From positions 1 through 63,444 of the forward strand of contig NZ_JPRN01000020.1 of NCBI RefSeq assembly GCF_000737715.1: 63,444 nt of DNA, in the 5' to 3' direction. Positions 51,394 through 60,023 of the stretch are shown one piece after another. Under the pieces are notes generated by a model. That model saw only the letters and a list, made by a program, of their open reading frames with translations. It was not told the origin of the DNA and searched no databases. Made by a program: the position numbers and the translations under genes. The DNA comes from Chryseobacterium sp. JM1. Lineage in GTDB: Bacteria > Bacteroidota > Bacteroidia > Flavobacteriales > Weeksellaceae. Position 1 is the stretch's first letter. Every line of letters starts with the position of its first letter.

Positions 51394-53424
51394 TTAAAAA
51401 TCCGCTTTAATACCCAGCACAAAATTTCTTTTCGGAGCAGGATTAAAATACCGGTTTCCAAAAGCATTAATGTCAAAACCCGAGACGTAGTCTTCATTAT
51501 AAAGATTCTGAAGCTGCAGGAATAGATTTAACGTTGTTTTATCAAAACGGACCGGAAACCTTAATTGTATATTTCCGATTAAGCTCGGCTCTGACCAAAC
51601 AGAATTAGCATCATTCAAAGGTATTTTTGAAGTGTAAAAGTGGGAATAATCGATAGACAATTTTTTGAAAAAAGTAAAATTTAGCAAGCTGTTAAGCGTC
51701 GTTCCGGCAACTCCTGTCAGATCATTCCCGGAAAAATCATTTTCATTTTGGCGGTAATTTTGAAATTTAAAGCGGTAAAATGCCCCTGAAAACCGGAATT
51801 TTATTTTATTGAAAAAATCATTTTTCAGATCAAAATCTTTAGTTTCCAAAAGGATTTCCCAACCTTTCTGAACTGTTTCTCCTGCATTGACAAAATATTC
51901 CTGGCCCGCTTCATTTTGCCTTCTCACAATCGCATCTTTCATACGGAAGTCAAAATAGCTTCCTTCTATAAAAATATAATTTCCCAGCTGCTTTCTGATA
52001 CCAGCCTCTTTATTCCATCCGAATTCAGGACTTAGGGTAACATTAAACTCCTGAGTGGATGACCGTATTTCTTCATTGGTGGGAGCAGAATTTCCTTTAC
52101 CAATCTTTCCTCTGACTGAAAAACCTTTTGCCAGCATATAAGTCAGTCCAAAGTTGGGAAGCCATTGGTCCTTAAAATGTACGCTGTGGTTCTGTGACTG
52201 AGGATAAAGTCTCTCTCCTTTATAGGAATTTGAATTGAGACTCACAGAAATGTCAGTAAAAAGTTGAGCATTAAAATTCAGTTTCTGGGACAGAAAATAA
52301 AAACCTGAAGTATTTCTGATCCGGTCGAAATTTTGAGGATTGCCTATATATCCTTTATTATTATCATAGTTTTTCACCAGGATATCGTTGAGGCCTCCTT
52401 CGAAGCCAAACCGCCAGGCTAATGAAATTTTTGTCCAGTTTTTCTCATAATTTAAATGGGTTCGTAAAGCAAAGTTCTTTTCAAAACGGTTCTCAAAATT
52501 GGTAATGAACGGGTTTTTAAAATCAACATATGATCCCTGAACTAAAATAAAATGGGAAAAGGCGGGGGTAAAATTATATTCGTTTGAAAGACCTGCCAAA
52601 ACCATTTTATTACGGATTCCTGCATTTTGTTCCAAAGCACCGGGCAGCGCAGGAGTCGCAGGCCTTGCCATTTTTCTATCAACCTGCATTTGTCCAAACG
52701 TTAATCCCCCGGGAGTCTGATAATCCAGATCAGTATACATGAGCATAGCCCTGAGCCATCCTTTTTCTGAATACTGAAAATGATCTTTGATGAAAATCTG
52801 CTTCCTGAGCATTTCAGACTGCTGTCTGTACCCATCTGTCTGGTAGTGATTCTGAAAAATTTCAAAAAAATGTTTCCCAAGCTGTTTTGACACATTAAAA
52901 CTCTCATTAAAAGTTCCATAACTTCCAATGGAAAGACCGGCAGAAAGGTTTTCTGAATTTTGGGTTTTAAGAAGAACTGTACCTCCCGTAACGGCTCCAT
53001 AGTCTCCGCTTTCAGGTCCTTTGTAAATTTCCATTCTGTCGATCAGCTCAGGAGAAATCACATTCAAATACGTATTTCCGGAAGCATCAGATAAAATAAA
53101 ATCATCCAGATACACTTTTACATTACGAACACCAAAAGGAGATCTCAAAGTGCTACCGCGAACAGAAAGCCTGTAACTTCCCGCAGAGCGTTCTTCCATC
53201 CTAACACCAGCAGTCTGATTGATGGATTCCAGCAGTCTTTCGGGGGTATTCTGACGGAGAATATTTTCAGAAACCACAGAAACTGATTTTGTGGAAGACA
53301 TAAAGCCTGACGGTTTCTTGTAACCATCAATTTTAACTTCTGACACAAGGGTTGCCGAATCTTCCTTTTGAGAAAATAAAGCCGTAGCATAGAATACAGA
53401 AAAAAAGAGAGAGATTTTTTTCAT
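51394..53424 (-). CDS. TonB-dependent outer-membrane receptor
   Basis: 676 residues. Signal peptide (1-19), a TonB-box-like start (SATLVSEVKIDGY), plug domain (about 40-160: LLESINQTAGVRMEERSAGSYRLSVRGS, NVKVYLDDFILSDASGNTYL, IDRMEIYKGPESGDYG) and a 22-strand-type barrel ending in the terminal Phe (NFVLGIKADF). The plug motifs resemble siderophore/ferric-complex receptors of the FecA/CirA type rather than SusC (no carboxypeptidase-like N-terminus). Energised uptake of an iron complex or similar is likely. Its ATG lies against a gene remnant on the opposite strand. Confidence 0.92.
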   Translation of the reverse strand: MKKISLFFSVFYATALFSQKEDSATLVSEVKIDGYKKPSGFMSSTKSVSVVSENILRQNTPERLLESINQTAGVRMEERSAGSYRLSVRGSTLRSPFGVRNVKVYLDDFILSDASGNTYLNVISPELIDRMEIYKGPESGDYGAVTGGTVLLKTQNSENLSAGLSIGSYGTFNESFNVSKQLGKHFFEIFQNHYQTDGYRQQSEMLRKQIFIKDHFQYSEKGWLRAMLMYTDLDYQTPGGLTFGQMQVDRKMARPATPALPGALEQNAGIRNKMVLAGLSNEYNFTPAFSHFILVQGSYVDFKNPFITNFENRFEKNFALRTHLNYEKNWTKISLAWRFGFEGGLNDILVKNYDNNKGYIGNPQNFDRIRNTSGFYFLSQKLNFNAQLFTDISVSLNSNSYKGERLYPQSQNHSVHFKDQWLPNFGLTYMLAKGFSVRGKIGKGNSAPTNEEIRSSTQEFNVTLSPEFGWNKEAGIRKQLGNYIFIEGSYFDFRMKDAIVRRQNEAGQEYFVNAGETVQKGWEILLETKDFDLKNDFFNKIKFRFSGAFYRFKFQNYRQNENDFSGNDLTGVAGTTLNSLLNFTFFKKLSIDYSHFYTSKIPLNDANSVWSEPSLIGNIQLRFPVRFDKTTLNLFLQLQNLYNEDYVSGFDINAFGNRYFNPAPKRNFVLGIKADF

Positions 53425-53617
53425 AAATCAGGAATACGTAAAACTATACTTTTTCTTTCTATTGAACAACGGAAAAACAGGGTCATTACGCAATGATTGG
53501 CTGAAAATTACCAATGACAGTGCTAAAGAATTTCTAAAAGCAGAAAACGAAGCGTGGGACATCTATCCTCTTTACCAGATTTTAAAGGCGAGTCTGTACT
53601 TGAAAATGTTGTATTAG
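53423..53617 (+). pseudogene. 3' remnant of an unidentified gene
   Basis: An open frame without any start codon, ending in TAG at 53615-53617. It reads like real protein (NQEYVKLYF ... LLNNGKTGSLRNDWLKITND ... AKEFLKAENEAWDIYPLYQI) rather than random translation. Its upstream part is lost where the divergently oriented TonB receptor gene begins. No family is recognised. It may be the leftover of a gene cut by insertion or rearrangement. Confidence 0.45.
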
Positions 53618-53735
53618 GTAAAAACGCTACTACATTCTTTAAAAGATTTTAAAGCTTCATTTTTTTAAAACTGCTCTATTTTACAGACACTTTCCTAAAA
53701 AGCCTTTTATTCTAGAGAAAAAAACCAATAAAAAA

Positions 53736-53766
53736 TTTGCATATACCATTTAAATACTTACTTTTG
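53736..53766 (+). promoter_or_regulatory. Promoter of the tRNA-Ala gene
   Basis: TTTG (53736-53739) and TACTTTTG (53759-53766), 19 bases apart; the tRNA starts 27 bases downstream. Confidence 0.7.
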
Positions 53767-53792
53767 TAGCGCTTTAAAATTAAAGAAAGAAT

Positions 53793-53866
53793 GGGGGATT
53801 GGCGCAGTTGGCTAGCGCGTTTGACTGGCAGTCAAAAGGTCACGGGTTCGAATCCCGTATTCTCCA
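53793..53866 (+). tRNA. tRNA-Ala (anticodon GGC)
   Basis: The 74-base sequence folds as a cloverleaf: acceptor GGGGGAT / ATTCTCC, D-stem GCGC/GCGC, anticodon stem TTTGA/TCAAA with loop CTGGCAG (anticodon GGC), T-arm ACGGG-TTCGAAT-CCCGT, discriminator A. Base pair 3 is G-T (G3-U70), the alanine identity element. CCA is not encoded. The 3' end faces the ardA/XRE/RHS region and could be an integration site. Confidence 0.93.
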
Positions 53867-54038
53867 CTTTTAAAATCAAAGAGAATTTGCAAATTATTGA
53901 AATTTAAATAATTACATTTTCTCTTTTTTGTTTTTGTACCCGAATTTTTGAAATGTACTTTTTTAAATCTGCTTGAATCTAATTAAACCTATTTGAATTT
54001 TAAAGTATACAAAAGGTTATTATAATAACACAAATATA

Positions 54039-54574
54039 CTAAGATTTAAAATAATGTCCGTTACTCTCAAAATAATCATACATTAGATTTCTTGCCGTAT
54101 TTTCCCAATCAATACAGATATATGAGAGTAAGTTTTCTGGGATATCCCCACGTTCTTCCAAAAGAGACTGTACGAAAGTTTCATCATCTAAATACTCACC
54201 CATATAGAAACCTACCACACCTTCATAAACGCTCTGAAAATCTACTTTCCCAAAACAATTAATTAAGCCTTGAAAACCTCGAGATTATAGCCAGAATCAT
54301 TTATATGGCCTGCTATTTCATATATATCTTTTGAGATATGACTTTCTCCAATTAATCCAAGCTTTTCAAACAATTCACAATGTTCATAATCTTGAAACAT
54401 AAATTCAAGATCTTTTTCATCGCTATGAAGCTTTTTCATTACTTCTAATAGTTCGTCATAATCTGAATAATCAGAAAGGTTAAGCCACTCACCAAATAAT
54501 GAGCCTTCATTGTACTTTCTGTACGTTCCTACATAGATACTGCAAGAATCAAGACAATTTTGTAGATTTGCCAT
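54039..54574 (-). pseudogene. ardA: Antirestriction protein ArdA, frameshifted
   Basis: The first 103 codons (54574 to 54263) carry ArdA features: SIYVGTYRKYNEGSLFGEWL, SDYSDYDELLEVMKKLH and EFMFQDYE. That frame stops at 54263, but the other frame continues directly with LINCFGKVDFQSVYEG, FYMGEYLDDETFV, YICIDWENTARNLMYDYFES and NGHYF to TAG at 54039. Adding one T in GGCTTAATT restores a 178-residue protein of normal ArdA length. ArdA mimics DNA and blocks type I restriction enzymes and is typically carried on conjugative elements. Real mutation, sequencing error or programmed shift cannot be told apart here. Confidence 0.85.
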
Positions 54575-55263
54575 GTCGATAATTTTTTACTGATTTTAAA
54601 ATTTATTGATTTGCCTATTGTGTTCGTAGTACTTTAGGCATTTTTTATATATTACTGTGAAAATCTATGAAGAAAAAAGAACTTGAAACAGTTCTTTGAT
54701 ATAGTTAGAAAGTCAATATTCATGCCAATTGACAGGGATTTTAACTTTAAAATTAAAGTTTTTAAAATATTTTTAAACATAAACCGCACATACAAAAAAC
54801 TCTCACAAAAGCTAACAATAAAACATGCAGTTTGAAGAGTATCACCAGTGCAAAAGAGTAAGTAGAAAATAAAAACAGATCTACAAAAACCGTCCACAAC
54901 AAAACAACTGTATGAAAAAAGTTTTGGCAATCGGCGGGGGTAGGTAAAAAAGTTAATCTGACACCGTACATCTTCTTCTTAGTCACTCCTGTCCCTGCAC
55001 TCATAATATATTTTTTGATGTTGAATTGTCGTAAAGTCTACTTAAAGTAAATTTGATTTTTTGAGAATAAGTTGGTGAGGGTACTTTTGTGAGTGGGGGT
55101 TAACAATTGTGTTTTTTCACACCATATAATATACTGTATAGTTTTTTACAGTTATTTCATTTCCTCATTACTCTGAAGTGAAGATACGCTTGGGAACTTT
55201 AAGAAAAACCCAGAACAAAATACTTTGCCTGCCTATCAGCAGGGATTCGATAATTTTTGTCTT
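54575..55263. other. 690-base region with no firm gene
   Basis: Between ardA (minus) and the XRE regulator (plus). One minus-strand frame of 80 codons (54762-55004, starting MSAGTGVTKKKMYGVRLTF) has a plausible start but then becomes a low-complexity hydrophobic Phe/Leu/Val run, so it is not called. TACTTTTG at 55082-55089 is a plus-strand promoter-like element and ACTGTA/TACAGT (55133-55138/55147-55152) a small inverted repeat. Confidence 0.5.
55133..55152 (+). promoter_or_regulatory. Small inverted repeat upstream of the XRE gene
   Basis: ACTGTA (55133-55138) and TACAGT (55147-55152) are separated by eight bases, 111 bases before the regulator start and 44 after a TACTTTTG element. Could be an autoregulatory operator; evidence is weak. 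Confidence 0.3.
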
Positions 55264-55629
55264 ATGAGTTTAGCCGATAACATTAAAGATATAAGAGAAC
55301 AGAAGAACCTTAAACAAATTGAGGTTGCTAATTATATTGGTGTAGATAAATCTGCTTATTCTAAAATTGAAAAGGGAACCAGAAGTCTAGTGGTAGAAGA
55401 ACTGCAGAAGATGGCGCAGCTTTTTGATATGAATACCGATCAGATCATTAATCATGAAGGTTCTATTCCCAAAGAAGTTATTCTGGAGGATAAAACGGAA
55501 CTCGAACAAATAAGGCTTATTCAACAGCTCGAAGATGAAGACAAGCAAACCATCTTCCGACTCGTGGAAAAGATGCTTACCAATAAAAAGTTTAAAGATT
55601 TTTTTGCTAAAAATTCTGCAGCGCTATAG
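55264..55629 (+). CDS. XRE-family helix-turn-helix regulator
   Basis: 121 residues from ATG 55264 (MSLADNIKDIREQKNLKQ); 13 extra residues from 55225 do not look conserved. Residues 5-60 form an HTH_3 domain with the recognition helix around GVDKSAYSKIEKGTRSL. The C-terminal tail (ELEQIRLIQQLEDEDKQTIFRLVEKM ... KFKDFFAKN) is a helical pattern common in regulators of Bacteroidota mobile elements. Probably represses itself and neighbouring island genes; the target is unknown. A terminator follows. Confidence 0.88.
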   Translation: MSLADNIKDIREQKNLKQIEVANYIGVDKSAYSKIEKGTRSLVVEELQKMAQLFDMNTDQIINHEGSIPKEVILEDKTELEQIRLIQQLEDEDKQTIFRLVEKMLTNKKFKDFFAKNSAAL

Positions 55630-55642
55630 AAATAATAAAAGA

Positions 55643-55670
55643 AAAGCCACCGTGAGGTGGCTTTCTTATT
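55643..55670 (+). terminator. Terminator after the XRE gene
   Basis: Stem AAAGCCACC (55643-55651) / GGTGGCTTT (55656-55664), loop GTGA, followed by CTTATT. Confidence 0.8.
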
Positions 55671-55778
55671 GTAATTAATTTTATTTGAATTTCAATGAGT
55701 TAGTGTTTGAAATTGTTCTCATCACTAACTTTGGAACATTACCGAACATTACCAAGTCACAGGCTTTGCGTAGCGGAT

Positions 55779-56150
55779 TCAATCTAGCTGATTTACTGAA
55801 CAGATTTTAATACAAGAAGAAACACTAGTAAAAAAATGTGTTGGAACAAATTTCTCAAGTCCTAGTATAAATACATCATTAAAGCCAAGATGATTAATAG
55901 GAAACCAAAAGGAAACTACCTTTTTATTTACAAATAGATTATTAAATTTTAATTCTTCATTATGATTTACATTTTCTTGAATTGCATTGTCAATCCGTAT
56001 TGAATCTGTATCCGTATCAATGTTAAATACAATAGTTTTACCGTCTATTAGCAATGATACTGAAGTTATATTATTATTATAATCTTCATCTCTTGATAAC
56101 TGTATTGATTGAATTGTTTTTCCTATAATCCAATTTAATTCACTTTTCAT
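55779..56150 (-). CDS. Small protein, candidate immunity protein of RHS cassette 2
   Basis: 123 residues, no signal peptide, thus cytoplasmic. The pattern LNWIIGKTIQSIQLSRDED ... VSLLIDGKTIVFNIDTDTDSIRI resembles a family of small uncharacterised proteins (possibly DUF6334; recalled, not checked) often placed as toxin-immunity partners. The ATG begins two bases after the RHS stop, so it is coupled to the toxin-like gene. It is unrelated to the lipoprotein in the same position of cassette 1, as expected if it matches a different toxin tip. Immunity is inferred from position. Confidence 0.6.
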   Translation of the reverse strand: MKSELNWIIGKTIQSIQLSRDEDYNNNITSVSLLIDGKTIVFNIDTDTDSIRIDNAIQENVNHNEELKFNNLFVNKKVVSFWFPINHLGFNDVFILGLEKFVPTHFFTSVSSCIKICSVNQLD

Positions 56151-56152
56151 AC

Positions 56153-59100
56153 TTAATATTTTTGAGCTTTAGAGGATGCTTGTTTAATTATTTTTAATGC
56201 CGTCATTGCTTTTTCATCTCCCTGTGCAGCTTTATTTGCTATCTCACCAACTTTCATACTCTTATAAACATCATCAATAACACTTAGGTTTCCTAATTTT
56301 CCTCCTCTTGCAATTACTGCTTCTGCAACAGTTATATCTTTTAAATGAGTTAAGTTTCCCATTGCTCTTATTCCTCCCTTGGTAAGTTTAAGGATTGCTT
56401 CTCCTTCTCCTTGAGAAGAGATTGGCATTAACTCCATAGATAATATTATCTGTGCAGAAATTTTACCCCAATCAGGACCTGAATCAAGCCAATATCTCCA
56501 ATTTTGTACAGCAAAGGTACCATACTTAATTCTAAAATAAAAATCTTTGTAACTACTTGCTACTTGATCACCCGCACTAAAATCTGGTATGTTTTTCGAA
56601 TAAAATTTTGCCCTAGCAAAATCCAATTCTCCCACATAAAAAACATCATCTAATCCATCATTTACAATTACAGTTTTTCCATTTCTCTCATTTACAAAAG
56701 CAGTCGAAATTTTATTATTTCCTCTTGTATTTAAAAACTCATTTTTATTATCTTGCTTTTTACCAAAATTTAAATCAACCTCTTCAGGTGATCTTCCATC
56801 AGGATCAATAAATAATATAGGATTATTGAAAGCATAGCCATAAGGATCTAATGTATAATCACTTAATGGGTCATGAGTTCCAAATCTTCCAATATCGGGC
56901 ATATAGAATCTTGCTCCATAATCATACATACCAGTTTCTTGCAGCTCCTTTCCGTTATACTTATATTGATACGCATTCTGGGTAGTTGCAGTATAGTTAT
57001 GCAATAGTCCAAAAGGATAATAGTTGTTAACTTCTATAATTTCACCAGGTCTCCAGTCATCGAAACAAAACTTACCTGAACAGTTGGAAGCATTGTACAT
57101 CCTCGGCTGGATAATTCCGTCTCCACTTATATCTGTATAACTTAATCTTAGATTTCCTAAATGATCCGTAAAATTATATACATATCGATTTAACAGTGCA
57201 TCATAATAACCTTCTGATGTAGGAATAATTCTCAACTGTATAACCGGGATTTCAGTTGGGTCTGGATGATAGGTTCCTTCTCCATCCCATGATTCAATAT
57301 CGAATGTAGATTTGTATTGAAATCCATCCAGATAATTAGTTTCTAAATCTCTAAAGAGCTTCTTTACTTTTGCTCCGTCTGCTCTGTAAGTATAATTGGT
57401 AACTTTAGCATTCTGAGTAATCTGTTTGGGTAAATTTAGATAATTATATTGGATCTCGGAAATTCCTTTGTCTGGATGACTGATCATGTTTCCATTTCCG
57501 TTACCATTGTCATTATCGTACCCGATAGTCCCGGGGTTAGCCAGATAAGGATAACCTGAAGGATTCTGCTGTTCGTCGGTAACCTTGGTCAGCTTATTTC
57601 CCGTATAATCATACCTTAAATTATCAATAGCCACCGCTGTTGTGTTTCCTGCCAGCAGTCCTGCTGATCTTTGTAATCTTGTAATATTGCCATTAATGTC
57701 GTATTCCAATTTTTCAAAATATTCTTTTGCTGCTTCGTTACCTGCTTTCTGATAAAACCCTGCTGAAAGTCGGTTTAGCGGGTCATAGGCATAGCCATAT
57801 CTTTTTAGAGGTTCATTATCTTCTGTTAAGGTTTTCCATGATACTTCCGCAATATTTCCGTTGAACTTAGGTTTTACCTTCAAATTGGTAAAATCTGAAT
57901 TAGGAGTTTCTAGACCTTCAACCAAATTGTAATTGATCTTATATCCAAACAGATCATTTCCTAAACTTTCAGGATCATTGATCTGGGTCATCCAACCTCT
58001 GATGTTGTATTTGTAATCTATGCTTTGAAGCGGTGATCCAACACTAATTCCTCCGACTTTTTTAGATTCAAGCTGGGATAGTTCATTGTATTTGTTTTGA
58101 GCCAGAATCTCTTCAGGATTGTTATCTACTTTATGTTTGTGAACGAGTAATCTATTTTGATGGTCATACGTGAAGTTTTCTGTAATCATCCGTTCAGTAT
58201 CTGTAGTAAGCCTTTTATGTTTTGTAATAACAGTTTGTGGAACTCCTCCAAAATCTAATTTAGATTCTGTTTTGGTATAACCTCCTAGATGATTAATAGA
58301 ATAGGTTCCTACCGCACGACCTTTGGTATCGTAATAAGTGTAGTTTTTGGTCCAGTTATCATCTTCAATGTTTTTCACTAAACTAAGTACGGGAAGTCCT
58401 TTGGTACTCCTTCCATCAGATACTGTCCCTGTAAGAATAGGCTCACCTAAAACACTGGAAACAGACGGATTGAAACTATAGCCTGGAAGAGTATCATAAT
58501 AACTCAATGACATTAATGTAACCCATTTTGTTGAATTTGGATAAGTACTGTCTTGATTTCCATAATATACCTCTACTCCTTGTCTCTCGAAAAGAGCAGT
58601 GGTTAATCTATTTACATTATTAGAGCCATATCCATCAACAATAGTTTGTTCGGCACTTCTAGTACCACCTGTCCCTATTCCAGTAATAGCAACCCTTCCA
58701 AACTGATCATATTTGGTATACAGCCATTGTCCTTTTTCTTTTAAAACAGTATCCTGACTGGCAACAAGTCGGTCCTGTTTATCATACACCATGTATTCCC
58801 AACCTTTGCCAGGTAACTTTTTTTCTACCAAACGGTTTTTGCCATCATAACGGTACTGGTAGCATAGATCATTCAATAAGGTATCTGTGATCGCTTGATT
58901 GATCGCTTTTGGGGGAATAACAAATGCCAATTGGTTATATTCATTATACACATAATAAGTATCTGCATATTCTGAACCGGACAGCATTTTTCTTACTAAA
59001 ATAATCTGTCTATCTATATTTTTATATTCATACGTTTTATTACCATCTTCATCAATAACAGCATTTCTATATAATTGATTGGCATCATAGGCAGAGGGAA

Positions 59101-60019
59101 GACTGAGGCTGGATTTGGTGGCATTATTTTCCCAGATGGTTGTTGTGATAAAATGAAACACATCATTTCCTATATTGGCACCATATTCAAACTTAACGGG
59201 CTTATTACTCCAAGCATTTCCAACCTGTTTCTGTTCAAGAATTCTGTTTAATGGGGAGCTTTCTAAAACTTTTTCTGAAAAAGCACGTTCATTATTATAA
59301 AAAGCAGACGAGATGGATGATATAGCGACATTATCTATAAATAGACCAGTGTTCTGTGTAGTTGGAACGGGTAAGAAGTCTTTTGTTCTTCTTCCAAAAC
59401 TATCATATTCAAACGGAGTAACAACATCTTTTGCTAATGGGGTTGCTCCTTTGGCAACATTTTGCATCTCTCTTCCAAGACCATCATAATATATAATTGA
59501 TACTTTTTTCTTTCCGGCATTCCCTTGATCAGAGAAATAATCAATTTCAGTAATTTCGTTTTGAGAAGTCCAATTTGATAAATAAGTAGAGAGATCTCCT
59601 GATATCATAACTGGTGCCGTCAGGTCGACAGATATTGTTCCAGAAAAATTTGTTAATGATAAAGGGTTTTCATGATAAATAGCGATGTAGTTATCTATAA
59701 TAAAAAAACGATATCCTTTATCCGCAAAAAAACTTCCAGCTGGTATGGGTATCTCTGTATTGGGAAGAATCCCCGCATAGTCAGTTGCCACCACCTTACC
59801 CTGGCTTAAAAGTGTTTCCGTAAATCCGCCACTAAAGTTAAGACTTAGTATATTGTTATTTACATTTAATGATACGCCCCCGCCTCCACTGTTAGAAGCT
59901 GGAGCAAATTTATTCCAATTGTAATATTTCGAGTAATTAGAAAATTGAGCTTTTATGATTGTTGTACTAAATAAAAGAAATAATAATATTAGATTTATGT
60001 GTTTATATATTGATTTCAT
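56153..60019 (-). CDS. DUF6443/RHS-repeat core protein with unknown C-terminal tip (cassette 2)
   Basis: 1288 residues. Signal peptide (about 1-25, LFSTTIIKAQ), an extra N-terminal beta region, the DUF6443-like segment (SIIYYDGLGREMQNVAKG, PFEYDSFGRRTKDFLPVP), YD/RHS repeats (YAYDPLNRLSAGFY, YDYTGNKLTKVTD) and the RHS core ending near 1077 in YGYAFNNPILFIDPDGRS. The 211-residue tip has no motif I recognise; its last 80 residues are helical and Lys/Ala-rich (KLTKGGIRAMGNLTHLKD ... ANKAAQGDEKAMTAL). The body is homologous to the protein at 27902-31429, the tip is not. Toxin role is inferred. Confidence 0.83.
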   Translation of the reverse strand: MKSIYKHINLILLFLLFSTTIIKAQFSNYSKYYNWNKFAPASNSGGGGVSLNVNNNILSLNFSGGFTETLLSQGKVVATDYAGILPNTEIPIPAGSFFADKGYRFFIIDNYIAIYHENPLSLTNFSGTISVDLTAPVMISGDLSTYLSNWTSQNEITEIDYFSDQGNAGKKKVSIIYYDGLGREMQNVAKGATPLAKDVVTPFEYDSFGRRTKDFLPVPTTQNTGLFIDNVAISSISSAFYNNERAFSEKVLESSPLNRILEQKQVGNAWSNKPVKFEYGANIGNDVFHFITTTIWENNATKSSLSLPSAYDANQLYRNAVIDEDGNKTYEYKNIDRQIILVRKMLSGSEYADTYYVYNEYNQLAFVIPPKAINQAITDTLLNDLCYQYRYDGKNRLVEKKLPGKGWEYMVYDKQDRLVASQDTVLKEKGQWLYTKYDQFGRVAITGIGTGGTRSAEQTIVDGYGSNNVNRLTTALFERQGVEVYYGNQDSTYPNSTKWVTLMSLSYYDTLPGYSFNPSVSSVLGEPILTGTVSDGRSTKGLPVLSLVKNIEDDNWTKNYTYYDTKGRAVGTYSINHLGGYTKTESKLDFGGVPQTVITKHKRLTTDTERMITENFTYDHQNRLLVHKHKVDNNPEEILAQNKYNELSQLESKKVGGISVGSPLQSIDYKYNIRGWMTQINDPESLGNDLFGYKINYNLVEGLETPNSDFTNLKVKPKFNGNIAEVSWKTLTEDNEPLKRYGYAYDPLNRLSAGFYQKAGNEAAKEYFEKLEYDINGNITRLQRSAGLLAGNTTAVAIDNLRYDYTGNKLTKVTDEQQNPSGYPYLANPGTIGYDNDNGNGNGNMISHPDKGISEIQYNYLNLPKQITQNAKVTNYTYRADGAKVKKLFRDLETNYLDGFQYKSTFDIESWDGEGTYHPDPTEIPVIQLRIIPTSEGYYDALLNRYVYNFTDHLGNLRLSYTDISGDGIIQPRMYNASNCSGKFCFDDWRPGEIIEVNNYYPFGLLHNYTATTQNAYQYKYNGKELQETGMYDYGARFYMPDIGRFGTHDPLSDYTLDPYGYAFNNPILFIDPDGRSPEEVDLNFGKKQDNKNEFLNTRGNNKISTAFVNERNGKTVIVNDGLDDVFYVGELDFARAKFYSKNIPDFSAGDQVASSYKDFYFRIKYGTFAVQNWRYWLDSGPDWGKISAQIILSMELMPISSQGEGEAILKLTKGGIRAMGNLTHLKDITVAEAVIARGGKLGNLSVIDDVYKSMKVGEIANKAAQGDEKAMTALKIIKQASSKAQKY

Positions 60020-60023
60020 CAGA

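Noticed and set aside
54652..55004. Two overlapping minus-strand ORFs upstream of ardA
   Set aside because: Both become Phe/Leu/Val-rich low-complexity translation of an AT-rich region. The one starting MSAGTGVTKK has a plausible start only.
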